The notes beneath the pieces are model-generated. The model was not told the DNA's origin and did no database searches. It saw only the letters and a list, made by a program, of their open reading frames with translations. Below are positions 1 through 9,865 of a stretch of DNA of 64,000 nucleotides, one piece after another; within the stretch, counting starts at the first letter, position 1, and every line of letters begins with the position of its first letter. This stretch comes from Agrypnia vestita (lineage: Eukaryota > Arthropoda > Insecta > Trichoptera > Phryganeidae), in NCBI GenBank assembly GCA_016648135.1, contig JADDOH010011058.1, positions 1 through 64,000 of the forward strand, written 5' to 3'. The position numbers and the translations under genes are program-made.

Positions 1-39
1 TCATCCCTATAATCCCCGGTAGATTACTTTTCATCTTGA

Positions 40-152
40 TTTCACTGTACAGATTGAATTTTTCGATCTTCTTTTCTTTCTAAAGGGTAATCTTATTTCA
101 TGTTTTCTTTTTGTACAGTGGTCATACTCATGTAATTTTTTTAAATTCAAAG
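40..152 (-). pseudogene. CR1/L2-like non-LTR retrotransposon, C-terminal fragment
   Basis: On the minus strand this reads HEYDHCTKRKHEIRLPFRKK, the same peptide found at 5400-5480 (plus) and 45990-46100 (minus). In those fuller copies the peptide lies in the region after the reverse transcriptase of CR1/L2-type elements, where a basic RLPF block precedes an SGMKLY-like block. Only about 35 codons remain here and both ends are lost, so it is a 5'- and 3'-truncated relic. Assignment to the repeat family is firm because three copies agree; the CR1/L2 clade label is inference. Confidence 0.6.
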
Positions 153-201
153 TGTTGTATCCATTAATAGCTTTTTATATAAAAAGAAGTTCGTCGAATT
201 C

Positions 202-573
202 GTCTGAATGTCATTATTTGTAAACTTACTAGGGTCATTAAGACAAATTATAGAAGTCCCACAGAGACGAAGCTATGAATATGAGGGGCTTACAACCTTT
301 ATGGATAGGTTAAGTGATCACTGTATGCAATGCAACGTTCACCAATTCCATCGTAAGAACATCCAAGCATTATCAAACTTCGGAAGTTTTATATGTGTTC
401 AAATCTGAGAACCTTTCGTTTATTTGAATGGACAATGCTAGAGACATCTGTAGTTTTTTCTTATTAAATATGTTATAATCATATTCTCAGAACACACCTA
501 CATATAAAGATATTGTTTAAGTACATTAAATTTAGTCATTTGTCTGAATGTCATTATTTGTAAACATACTAGC
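202..573 (+). repeat. Dispersed repeat R1 flanked by about 30-bp direct repeats
   Basis: A segment around 250-475 carries CACAGAGACGAAG, then TAAGTGATCACTG, then CAACGTTCACCAATTCCATC. The same ordered blocks recur at 18865-19160, 23710-23860 and 56595-56830, with the 3' part alone at 63245-63315. At this copy the sequence GTCTGAATGTCATTATTTG plus about a dozen following bases occurs on both sides (from 202 and from 542). The element has no coding capacity that I can see and its class is unknown. Confidence 0.6.
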
Positions 574-871
574 ATCACTTTGATTTTTGTGTGCCGATTT
601 CTTTTTAGTATTATTCTGTACATCATTTTAAAACATTGTTAAATTTTAAAATTCTTTTTCATTAGCTAAAAAATAGTTTACTGCTGCAGTAGTAGATGTG
701 AGGGACTTTAATAGCCTTATATTTTTTTTTGCACTATTCCGTTTTGACATGCCTTCGGATTCTTCCCATATATTTGCTACTCTACAGTCCATCCCATACA
801 TCCCATAGATTCCAATACATTTGTTATTGTTGGTGCATCTGGTATTCTCTTGTACCCTTTGCAACATCGCA
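574..871. other. Unassigned AT-rich spacer
   Basis: I see no recognisable element or coding sequence. The minus-strand frame that runs through this stretch is the start of the open frame created by the adjoining 64-bp satellite. Confidence 0.5.
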
Positions 872-1326
872 GGAGGACAGGTATTGTAATGCGGTAGGTA
901 CCTAATTTGTTTGTGTATGCCTTTGCGGAATTTCGACTTGTTGGAAGGACAGGTATTGTAACGAGGTATTTTGTTTGCGTATGTCTTTGCGGAATTTCGA
1001 CTTGTTGGAAGGACAGGTATTGTAACGAGGTATTTTGTTTGTATATGTTTTTGCCAAAGTTCGACTTGTTGAAAAGAGAGGTATTGTAACTAGATATTTT
1101 ATTTATGTATGTCTTTGTGGAATTTCGACTTGTTTGAAGGACAGGTATTGTAACGAGGTATTTTGTTTGTGTATGTCTTTGCGGAATTTCGACTTGTTGG
1201 AAGGACAGGTATTGTAACGAGGTATTTTGTTTGTGTATGTCTTTGCGGAATTTCGACTTGTTGGAAGGGTATGTATTGTAACTAGGTGTTTTGTTTGTGT
1301 ATGTCTTTGCGGAAGTTTGACTGTTT
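872..1326. repeat. 64-bp tandem satellite, about seven copies
   Basis: The block GGACAGGTATTGTAACGAGG followed by TTTGTTTGTGTATGTCTTTG and CGGAATTTCGACTTGTTGGA repeats with a spacing of exactly 64 bases (for example TTGGAAGGAC at 941 and 1005). There are about 7.1 units; the fourth is the most diverged. Because 64 leaves remainder 1 on division by 3, each pass shifts frame, and the minus strand is open in all three frames, giving an apparent 197-residue protein of 64-residue repeats. The outer units are more diverged than the central ones, as expected of unequal exchange. Confidence 0.93.
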
Positions 1327-1382
1327 TCTGAAACTTTAAACTTCACGATTTGTGTACCATAAATAACCATTGTAATAAAAAT

Positions 1383-1500
1383 ATTCTCAGGATTTCACAG
1401 CCGTTCAGAATATTCTGGTTTGAGGTTTCTAGGATATTCTTTCTTTCCCTGATGATGATGGATGCTGCAATGGGATCCGAAATATCCTATAAAACTCGAA
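1383..1500 (+). mobile_element. PLE-C type fragment (Penelope-like terminus, degenerate)
   Basis: The sequence TTCTCAGGATTTCACAGCCG at 1385 is shared with 3787 (TTCTCAGGTTTTCACGGCC). It is followed by CTGATGATGATGG and TGCAATGGGATCCGAAA, which in the 3787 copy occur on the opposite strand. CTGAYGA followed by a paired block and GAAA is hammerhead-like, but helix I is not convincing here. The two blocks are in a different relative orientation in the two copies, as happens in Penelope-like elements, which often carry inverted pieces. Family assignment is inference. Confidence 0.4.
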
Positions 1501-1900
1501 CCATTGTAATACATATTTTTTGATAATAATGTTTTATTACTATTTTTTGTTTTACACATGCCTTAATTAATAATTATAACCTTTAAACGGATCCGTATTC
1601 AGTCATAATAGTTAGCTGTAGTAAAAAATAAGGTGTTCTGATATTGGCTTACTTTAGTCATTGGTATAACCACGAAGAAAAAAGATAGAGAACGCTATAC
1701 CCCTTTTTTAGGCGAGGGGATTGGGATTATATATATATATATGTAAGACAAAATTTATAATGCATTTATTCTTGCGTTATTCAATCCACTAGTAAAAAAA
1801 GGTTATATTTACAATAGAAATTTCTTAAATTTTGTTTCAAACCGAGTTTCTTCAAGTAAAACATATTTTTGTAATAAACTGAGACTTTATTAAGTATTTA
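1501..1900. other. Unassigned spacer with short AT repeat
   Basis: Nothing is recognisable except a short (AT)n run at about 1729-1742. Confidence 0.5.
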
Positions 1901-1902
1901 AT

Positions 1903-2359
1903 AGTAGTTTGACGCTTATTAGGCCAGTGCTCACGCACGTAGCTGAGACGTGGGTACTAACTAAGAGGAATGAGCGAGCATTGGACGTTTTTGAAAGGAA
2001 AATTTTGAGGCGTGTCTTTGGACCGGTTCTAGAAAATGGACTTTGGCGCAGACTTTACAACAATGAGCTCTATACTCTGTTTAAGGAGCCAAACGTCTCA
2101 AAATTTATAAAACTGAGAACACTTAGGTGGCGAAAATGTCCGAGCATCAAGCACCAAAGTCCCTGCTGAACTCAAGGTCAATAGGGCGAAGGAGCTGAGA
2201 AAGGTCAAAATTAAGATGGAGTGACAACGTCCTCAAAGACATCTCTGCCTTAGAGCTTCGGAACTGGAGAGGCACTAGACCGAGATGAGTGGAGGAAGAT
2301 TATTGAAGAGGCCAACACCCACCGAGGGTTGTAGTGCCAAGAGTGATGATGATGATGAG
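1903..2359 (+). pseudogene. NLR-1 (RTE-like non-LTR retrotransposon), RT C-terminus and 3' end
   Basis: The frame from 1909 reads RPVLTHVAETWVLTKRNERA, ERKILRRVFGPV, LYTLFKEPNVSKFIKL and LRTLRW, the conserved region C-terminal to the reverse-transcriptase palm in insect RTE-like elements. After 2130 the frame breaks, but the tail is still recognisable as the stretch ending in WRKIIEEA. The copy ends in GATGATGATGATGAG, the short-repeat tail typical of this type of element. It lacks the endonuclease and RT palm, so it is a 5'-truncated dead copy. The same family occurs at 55743-56060 (minus); relatives are at 50596-51062 and 51665-52905. Confidence 0.85.
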
Positions 2360-2572
2360 TAGTTTGATCTTTTCATAATTGTTTCAAAATTTATAAGCTT
2401 TTCGTATTTTTTTGAATTAGTAAAACGCATTGGAACTAGCCATGGAACCACAAAATGTACCAAGAAATTTGGGTTAGATTATGTATATATATTTTGGTGG
2501 TCCGAGGTATTAACAGATTTACCAGTAACACCATTTCTCGGTAATTTCGAATACCCTTACTCTGATAGGTCA

Positions 2573-3134
2573 CTGTTTACTAGTGATGGGTCCGCTCTGA
2601 ACTCACTACTACAATGTAGTACTACATTACATTGAAGTGCACACTTCGCACGATTTGAAGTGTAGTGCACACTACAAACTACAAACACCAAAGTTATTGA
2701 AAGTATAAACTTCAAATTGTATACTTCATTTCAAAGCGAACACTACAAAATACACACACTTCAATGTTATCGAAAGTATGAGAAATATACTTTAAATAGT
2801 GCATTTGTTACGTGAAATTTTTGGGAAGTTGATGTAGGAAAATGAAGAAATCTTTGGAAAGTGTAACAACCCCCCCCCCATGGTTTGAAAAATTTTTTGG
2901 AATAGAATGAAGAAATCTGGCTGGCGACCTTTTTTTTTTAGCTCGCCAAATTTTTATTTGGGAAAAAAATACTTCACTTCATTTAAAAATTTACTTCACT
3001 AGTACTACAATTACTTCACTTCAAGTGGTTTTTACTACAATTGTAGTGTACACTTTGTAGTCTTCAAACTGATGAACGTGTGTGTGTTGTAGTCTTCATT
3101 TTGAAATGTAGTTTTTCCCATCGCTACTGTTTAC
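2573..3134. mobile_element. hAT-type MITE with intact 8-bp target duplication
   Basis: The element body is 2581-3126. Its termini are TAGTGATGGG on the left and CCCATCGCTA on the right, inverted with one mismatch. Both sides carry the same 8 bases, CTGTTTAC (2573-2580 and 3127-3134), the duplication length produced by hAT transposases. The interior has no coding capacity but is crowded near both ends with ACTACA and CTTCA motifs in both orientations, like subterminal transposase-binding repeats. It is a non-autonomous element whose matching transposase is not in this window. Confidence 0.9.
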
Positions 3135-3786
3135 GAAGTAAGCTGATACTTATAATTTATGCTAACGCTATTCAATCCAGCGTTTAACTTCACGAATATA
3201 CGACCCCATTTTATTTACATTTTTTGCAAAGCGAATTTGCGGCATCATTTAAATTTAAACGTCAAATTAATTATTTTAATTCTCCGACCTTTTTTGCCGC
3301 CCCAGTGCTGGATCTCCTTCGTATCATTTAAAAAAAAACCTTTTTCATTTCACACGCCTCGCGTCAACCAGCAAGGCTACAAAGGACTCCCTGCCCTGCC
3401 TCAATCTACCCCTAAGTGACAGCCGTGTAATTAGTAAGATTTTATTCTGGACCTATTCAATTTTTATTCTTTTTTATTTAAAATATGACAGATACCTGAA
3501 AGGTCTATGGATAGCATTTAACATAAGAATATAATAATTATATAATAAGGATGCAAAATCATTTTATATTTGGCTGAGTTTCAGCATTTTTATCACTTCT
3601 ATTTTGAAATTTTTAGTAGTCAGTTGTTTGGTCTGTTGTGGTAGGTCGTTGTATAATGTAAATCCATTACAAACTAATGGTGATTGACCTGTTTTTGTTT
3701 TGGCTTGAGTTATGCGGTAGTTTTGAGCCGTTCTGGTGTAGTGTTGATGATTTTCGTGTATTTCGTGTAATTGAATGTCTTCTTCT
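3135..3786. other. Unassigned spacer
   Basis: An 86-codon frame from 3159 has no recognisable motif. I see no repeat relation to other parts of the window. Confidence 0.45.
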
Positions 3787-4130
3787 TGAAGAATGTTCTC
3801 AGGTTTTCACGGCCACTCAGAATCTTCAGGTTCGTGTTTTCTGGGGTATTATGCCGTGTTATTACGACTTTTCCGGCCGACGTTTCGGATCCCATTGCAG
3901 GGTCCATCGTCAGCCGTGATGCTTGTTTCGGAATGCGGTCGAATAACTGCCAAGAACAGAAATAGCATTATGGTTTAGTTCAGAATATGACCAATTGTCT
4001 CAGGATGTCTAGTGTTGAAATTTTTAAAATATTTAAGCTATTGGACTAAGAGAAAGGGTATAAAACGTACTGCGCTCGGCTTTCGTCGGCCATTTACGCG
4101 AGTCAAAAGAATTACCCTGTCGCCGAAACG
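3787..4130 (-). mobile_element. PLE-C type terminus with hammerhead-like block
   Basis: On the minus strand, CTGACGA (about 3907-3913) is followed by GGACCC, TGCAATGGGATCC and GAAACGTCGGCC. This is the order core, helix II, GAAA of a hammerhead, with one extra base after the core as in other copies in this window. Helix I pairing is poor, so activity is doubtful. The segment shares TTCTCAGG and TTTCACGGCC with 1385-1405. No reverse transcriptase is present nearby. A Penelope-like terminus is my best reading. Confidence 0.4.
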
Positions 4131-4271
4131 AAACACGGCCGGACATTGCATTGAATTTGAAAATGACTGACAGATATTTTTGTAAATTTACGATCATTTA
4201 GAATCAAATATCTACAACACTGCACGTCAGAAAACCTTTTTTTAGAATGTTGACAAATTCTACGAAAATTG

Positions 4272-4874
4272 ATTAAGGCGATCGTCCAGCAGAGTGAGCA
4301 AATTTCACAATTTTTTTTCATATCTTCTCTTGCGTTTTTTATCACATTTTTGTATGGAAATATCTTATTTTAAAATTTATTCATCAGATAACGTATATTT
4401 TAAATACGGTTGTATTATTAAAATAGCACAAACTAAACTATATAATTGATTAATAAATTACCAAACCTTCGATGTTTTAAAAATGAAGAAAATTGCTCCA
4501 AAAACATAAATTAAAAGTGAACAAACTAACAAATTTTGCAATAATTGTAATAAATTTAAGATAATCGTTTGCCTTGTAATATTATTGAATAAAAAAGACA
4601 TCTCATTAGGCCATTTAGTCACAAAAGGCCCACAAAGTGGAGCAACTTTTTTCATTTTTAAAACATCGAAGGTTCAGTAATTAATTAATCAATTATGTAA
4701 TTTATTGTGACTTTTTAACAAGATATCCTTATTTAAAATATATGTAACCCGATGAATAAATAAATAATAATAATAAAATGAGATATTTCCCTACAAACAT
4801 GTGATAAAAAACGCAAGAAAAGATATGAGAAAATATTGTGAAATTTTCTCACTCTGCTGGACGATCGCCTTAAT
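4272..4874. mobile_element. 603-bp foldback element with TTAA at both ends
   Basis: The left arm from 4272 starts ATTAAGGCGATCGTCCAGCA and the right arm, read backwards from 4874, starts with the same 20 bases. The inverted similarity continues for about 215 bases on each side, through TTGCGTTTTTTATCACAT and ACCTTCGATGTTTTAAAAAT, leaving a loop of about 160 bases. TTAA sits at the end of both arms, which fits the TTAA target duplication of piggyBac transposases, although a palindromic TTAA at the tip of an inverted repeat would appear anyway. There is no coding capacity, so it is a foldback MITE. Confidence 0.85.
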
Positions 4875-5254
4875 AAATATAACGTTTTTTTATAACGCCG
4901 GAAGGGATTTGTTGTTATTACGGAAACACGCCGGAACTCTACAACTCGGGGTGACAATATTGTAGATTTTTAAAGAACTCCCCTGCTCCGGTACTACCCT
5001 AAATTCAAATAGTAATTGATACGCCACACTCCCCTTTGTCGCGTGAGCGCGTGTTTGCGAAGTCGAATGCCAGAAAAGTTTTCAGAAAATAAGCAAATAC
5101 TACCCCCGTGAACAATCTACGTCAATGTATTCAAATCCCACAACAGTACTTCTTTTTTATTTATTTCGTAATTAAAAAAAATATATTTCATTTTTGTTAA
5201 TTTAAATCATTAATATAAATTAACCACATTAAGAATTATACTAAAAAGAAATCG
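4875..5254. other. Unassigned spacer
   Basis: No element or gene recognised. Confidence 0.45.
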
Positions 5255-5267
5255 ATACCCAAGAATC

Positions 5268-5701
5268 AAAGTGATGTTAGAAAGTCTACAAATTAATAAT
5301 GACATTTAGACAAATAATTAAATTTAATGTACTTCTATTTATATACAAAATTGTTAATGGACACAACAATACATTTGAATTAGTAAGAAAAATAAGAAAA
5401 AACCAACAACATGAACATGACCATTGTACAACAAAAAAAGATGAAATAAGATTGCCATTCAGAAAGAAAAAAAGATCGCAAACTTCTGTGATGTACAGTG
5501 GGATGAAGTTGTATGTGAGGCGTGAGTCTGCCAGAGGATATTAAAGACGAAAAAAAAGGAAATTTTTAAGAAAAAACTACGAAAGTTTGTGATATGTATT
5601 TTTGGTTAGAAATTCTGTATACTGATATTTTACAATGTATATATTAGGAAATATAAATGTTATTATATTACTTATTTTAAGAATAAAAAAATAAAATAAA
5701 A
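5268..5701 (+). pseudogene. CR1/L2-like non-LTR retrotransposon, C-terminus and 3' UTR
   Basis: The frame from 5299 reads TFRQIIKFNVLLFIYKIVNG, then HEHDHCTTKKDEIRLPFRKK, then SQTSVMYSGMKLY. A conserved hydrophobic FNVLLFIYK block followed by a basic block and a weakly conserved LP..I block is the layout seen after the RT domain in CR1/L2/Jockey-type ORF2 proteins. A frameshift near 5520 disrupts the last part, which continues in another frame as EDIKD. The 3' UTR ends in an A-rich tail with AATAAAA units near 5685-5701. The element is 5'-truncated. Same family as 40-152 and 45790-46112, with which it also shares TATATATTAGGAAA in the UTR. Confidence 0.75.
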
Positions 5702-5879
5702 GGCCATCGTTAGAGCGACAGATATTAAGCGAAATAATCGAATGAGTACCTTACTGGCGATTTAAATAAATGCAACTTTTACATACGAGAATGGATGGAA
5801 TGTTACAGCAATTGATAAATAAGGAAATATCCAGCGATAATAAATTGTTTATAACAGAGTGATAATTTGCGAAACAGGG

Positions 5880-6015
5880 GGAATTTAATAATAGTGTATT
5901 TAATTAATTCGTGTTATGTGACTTTGTCAATTTATTAAAATAATTAATTACCAATTAATAAATCGTTACTTAATTTCCTGTGTTTTCATTTGTTTTCCGC
6001 AGCCTAAGTGTTTAA
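5880..6015 (+). mobile_element. LTR-like 3' end remnant (related to 39.8 kb and 13.1 kb)
   Basis: The stretch contains TTAATTCGTGTTATGTGACTT, an AT-rich run with ATTAATAAAT, then TTTCATTTGTTTTCCGCAGCC. The same order occurs at 13040-13145, 21500-21592 and 39845-39930, where the U3/TATA-like parts also survive. I infer a U5-like LTR end; only about 130 bases are left here. Confidence 0.35.
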
Positions 6016-6194
6016 TTAATCAGTTTCGGAAACTGTCATTTCTTTAGCCAGGTCAATTAAAAACTAATCCAAAACGAAATTACTTCATTTTGTTTGCATA
6101 AATCAATTTAAAAAATAGACTTTACAATAAATTTCTAATCCGTATTTTCCCTAAAATGAGACCCACTCAGAAAAGAGGCCAGTAGGAAAATATA

Positions 6195-6310
6195 TCAGTC
6201 GGTCCGTGACGTGCGTAACTTGCAGGAAATACAACTATACACAATTTATTAGAATGTGACATGCAATCAGCTCTCAGCCCAGGTTACACGCAAGGGTCGT
6301 TATTATCTTT
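6195..6310 (+). repeat. Dispersed repeat also present at 22505-22620
   Basis: GTCCGTGACGTGCGTAACTT, then GTGACATGCAATCAGC and TTACACGCAAGGGTCG, match TCTGTCGG...GTAACTTCC, GTGACACGCAATCAGC and CACACGCAAAGGTCG at 22505-22620. A GTCTGTCCGTCC...GTAACTTC start also occurs at 25241. The class is unknown. Confidence 0.5.
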
Positions 6311-6840
6311 TATTATTATGTCCCATGATTTTCCCATTTTCCCATTATGACCCATATAACCTGTCTGCAAATCTTCCCGATTTCGTGAAGATGTCTTTGA
6401 GCTATTGGCCAAGTAGCCTGAAGAGTGCTTGCTATTTCCTGGATACTCAGTTTGGGATTCTGAGCTAGACTGAAGCAAACATTCCACACTAAAAATAATT
6501 GATTACTTATGGGTACACCTAATACTACCAGGGTAATAATTTTATATGTATTTTAGAGCACAAATGGATCTTCTGCTGAATTGCAAAGTTATGGTCAGAA
6601 TATTTCAGAAACCTCAGCCAACATTTATTTTTCTGAATGGTCAAGTTTGTACGTCCACGTGTGCTCGTCATTCTTTTGGAAACTAAAGTATCAATAGTAA
6701 ATTGATTATTATAAATAACCGGGTCTTTTTGTGAAAATAGTTATTTTTTAAATTTGTTTTCATATTGGTACATAATTATTTATTATTTTTTATATTTTTA
6801 CTGTCTGTACTTCGATTTTTGATTTTTAATTTGTTAGTAT

Positions 6841-6925
6841 ACACTGTATCCTAACGAAGAGACCATTGACCCCGAAACACGTTTATATTTTCAAAATATA
6901 AGTGGTGAAAACAAATATAAGTGGT
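6841..6925 (+). ncRNA. PLE-A terminus, degenerate hammerhead-like motif
   Basis: GTATC, CTAACGA, a poorly paired block, GAAAC, AC, GTT and TATAT follow one another in the order 5' helix I, core, helix II, GAAA, helix III, 3' helix I. Two core bases differ from CTGATGA and helix II is largely lost. The downstream AAGTGGTGAAAACAAA is the tail shared by all PLE-A copies (31480, 44940, 61090, 7690). It faces a second copy on the minus strand at 7711. Confidence 0.55.
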
Positions 6926-7640
6926 TTACATGACTAAATTTCAATGTAATAGTTCTTACAATTGCCAAACATGCAGATTTTTCCCGACAGTAAATTTCGA
7001 TAGTGGGTGGAGCACTACACCATATTTTCTATTATATAATATTTTGACATTTACTTTATTTATATGCTAATTTCACATCTTACGTTTTATAATTAATGTT
7101 TTTGAAACAATAAAATTTTCCGAGAGTAGCTAGATTAAATGTATAAGACCTGGTTCGACATAACACACAAATATGCATGTTACTTGTTGGTTATTATATT
7201 TGAAGAGTAATATCAATAAGATGAGAATAACCAATAATTTAAGAAGTTATTGTATTGGAGCAATGGCGAAGTTCTTGTTGGTTTAGTCGTAAGGCACTGC
7301 ACTGCACTGCACTGAACAAAATGCACTATGTAACATGAACAGGAATGTACTACGTACGCTAAGGTATCAAAAAGCACTACACGACCATAAAAGAGTACCT
7401 ACACTACACGAGGGCAACATATTGCACTACAGGAATACTCCGCATTAACTTACGCAATGGCTCCAGCATTAGTTTTAATTCCTTCTGAAGTCTTGTGAAA
7501 ATCTGTAACGATTGTAAGTCCCGCAAGCATATTATCGCATCATGAGTATTTTAATGTTTTAAGTCAAAAAGTAGTTTCGAGATATCAGCGCTTGAAGTTA
7601 CAAATTTCACAATAATGATGAGTCATCGCACAAGCAAAAA
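6926..7640. other. Unassigned stretch between two opposed PLE-A ends
   Basis: No coding match was recognised. A short GCACT repeat lies at about 7294-7314. Because opposed PLE-A termini bound it, it may be the eroded interior of one palindromically rearranged element. Confidence 0.35.
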
Positions 7641-7760
7641 ATATTGTAATAAATGGTTTTTGATATAAATAATAAAAATTTGCTTTGTTTTCACCACTTG
7701 TATATTTAAAATATCAACATGTTTCAGAGGCAATGATCCCTTTGTCAGGATACAACTTAT
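7641..7760 (-). ncRNA. PLE-A terminus, hammerhead-like motif
   Basis: Minus strand: GTATC, CTGACAA (7742-7748), AGGGATC-ATT-GCCTCT, GAAAC (7721-7725), AT, GTT, GATAT. Helix I pairs GTATC with GATAT (one G-T pair). The core has two substitutions relative to CTGATGA, and helix II is weak, so cleavage is unlikely now. The shared PLE-A tail AAGTGGTGAAAACAAAG follows. Confidence 0.6.
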
Positions 7761-8487
7761 ACTAATAAATTATAAATCAAAAATGTTTCTTACACTATTT
7801 CTCATTGTTTTTGACTTAATATACTAATGTATTAACATATTTTTTTATATTTCGGGCTACAATAATGATTTAAGATAAATGCTGAGTTTCGTGACCGCTG
7901 GGCGCCGGCCGCGAAATGATTTTGATTGGTCGAAACTGACATCCGACATATTCCACGCCAACCGCTAGCCAGGATTTAAACCTTTAAAAATCTGACCAGT
8001 GACATTTGGAAAACGGTGTGTGCCGGTGACTTTGCTACTGAGAACTGACATTATTTTTTCGTGTAGTATCCGAATCCGATTTAGACGCAGTATCAGTTGA
8101 CATCAGCCTTTCGGAATAGACAGATCGATCTGTTCCAGATTCGACGAAGCCGGGAGAATTGGAGATTGAATCCGCACTCGACATACTTGGAAAAATCTGT
8201 AAGTATTGATAGCTGTGAACGTAGTTAGCTTTGGCCTAGTGTATTTTGCGTTTCAGGGGATCAGTCATTATCGGCGGAGATTGGGAAGGAAAAATATATC
8301 TTTCCTTATCCCGACCCGCGTGCGATGGTGGCGATTCCGTTCGTCATCGTACATGCTGTAATGCATTAAAATATTTTTATCCATGGTTCTCATCCTTACT
8401 AAATTACAAAGAAATAAATAAACCAATTAATGCTGAATAAAACTGCATTATTAACTAAAAATTTATATTTTTTACTTAATACATAAA
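7761..8487. other. Unassigned, with a GC-richer stretch at 7890-8350
   Basis: A GC-richer segment holds GGGCGCCGGCCGCG near 7900 and a possible splice-donor-like CTGTAAGTATTG near 8200. I found no open frame of recognisable character and no matching copy in the window. It could be an LTR remnant or a host promoter or exon; I cannot decide. Confidence 0.3.
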
Positions 8488-8672
8488 AGTATACCACCTT
8501 CCATTTAAGAAAGACAATAAAATTAGTATGTGTAAGCCGTGCATACGAGGCACATTGTTTCATTGTGTTGGTGTCTATACCCGTAAACACCAACCCAACG
8601 AAAGAATGTGCGTCGTGCGCACGGCTTACACACACTAATTCGATTGTCTTTCGTAAATGGAAAGAGGTCTTC
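8488..8672. repeat. Long palindrome (hairpin MITE-like), about 180 bp
   Basis: CCATTTAAGAAAGACAAT at 8501 pairs with ATTGTCTTTCGTAAATGG ending at 8660. Further in, TAGTATGTGTAAGCCGTGC pairs with GCACGGCTTACACACACTA, and GTTGGTGT pairs with ACACCAAC. The loop is about 10 bases. Nothing is coded. It has the form of a small foldback MITE, but I could not establish a target duplication. Confidence 0.75.
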
Positions 8673-9840
8673 TCATGGTGCGATATGTAAATATATTAAT
8701 TATTTTTCTTTCTTTCATTTTCTCAGCTCCATCAAATAGTTAAATTGATTATTTGCCTCATTTTACATATAAAAATATTCAATCATAACTAAATTCTTTT
8801 TTTTTTTTGCTTTTTTTAATCTGTGTACAAACTTGAGAAAATAAACAACGCTCCGTGCGTTCAATCCAAACCCGCAGCTGATTGGATTATTGATGTCTAA
8901 ATCCGTTCGTTGATCGGATTTAGAATCAAGTAATCCCATCACGTGGCTATACAACGCGACAGTCAGGGAAATAAATTCCTTACTAAAATATAAAATTAAA
9001 TATACTCAATCTGCGATATATTTTCTAAATAATATGTGGGCGAAAAGAACAAACCGAATGAGTCAATAAAATCAATAAAAAGTGGAAAAAAAATCTATTT
9101 CTGCACGGTTTTAATAATTTACTTTAGCATGTGTTAAAATGAATGAATTTTTAATATATATTTGATATAAATTTCTCAAAGGATAGTCCAATGTTTTATA
9201 AATCATAAATATTGAGAATAAAATGCAATATTTTAAGTAACTTACCTCCATATCTTTTTAAATTCAGACATTGTTGCTTCAACAGTTTCGACTCATAATT
9301 TGCGTAAGAATCTATTTGTAAAGTACCGTGAACTCTCTTTCTTACATTTTGACTCTCAATTTACGAGTCAATAGGCTAATTTATACAACTAAATACAAAT
9401 ACGACATAAATAACACAGCCTTTATATAGATCGCACCGCCTAAGCAGTCAATATAGCTAGCTCTGTTGACATATTTAAAGCTAAAGACAAATATACTAAG
9501 CTTCTCTTTTATACTTTTCCTACATACTTAATCTATTATTTTATCTTTCTAATATTCGTTAATTTTTTATTTTCTTATTATCTTTTGCATTTATATTGTT
9601 GATATTCATTATTTTTTATATAATTTCCTACTTATATACTTAAAAATCTATGGTATTTTAACACTTTACATTTCACATTATGTAAATGCATCATTCAGGG
9701 CATGTATCATTAATAAATACATAAATATACATAAGAAATTATCAGAAAAGGATAAAACTGATAAAATACGTTTTTTATTGCTTTATTGTGAATGTGAAAG
9801 GTTGGATCAATTAAATACGCCATTGGATCAAAATCTTCGT
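8673..9840. other. Unassigned AT-rich spacer
   Basis: A small palindrome TAAATCCG...CGGATTTA lies near 8898-8922. No gene or element was recognised in the rest. Confidence 0.45.
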
Positions 9841-9865
9841 CCAGTTTCTGAAACAGGATTACATA

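Noticed and set aside
777..1370. 197-codon minus-strand protein with repeats
   Set aside because: It is a read-through of the 64-bp satellite, and the repeat peptide simply reflects the array.
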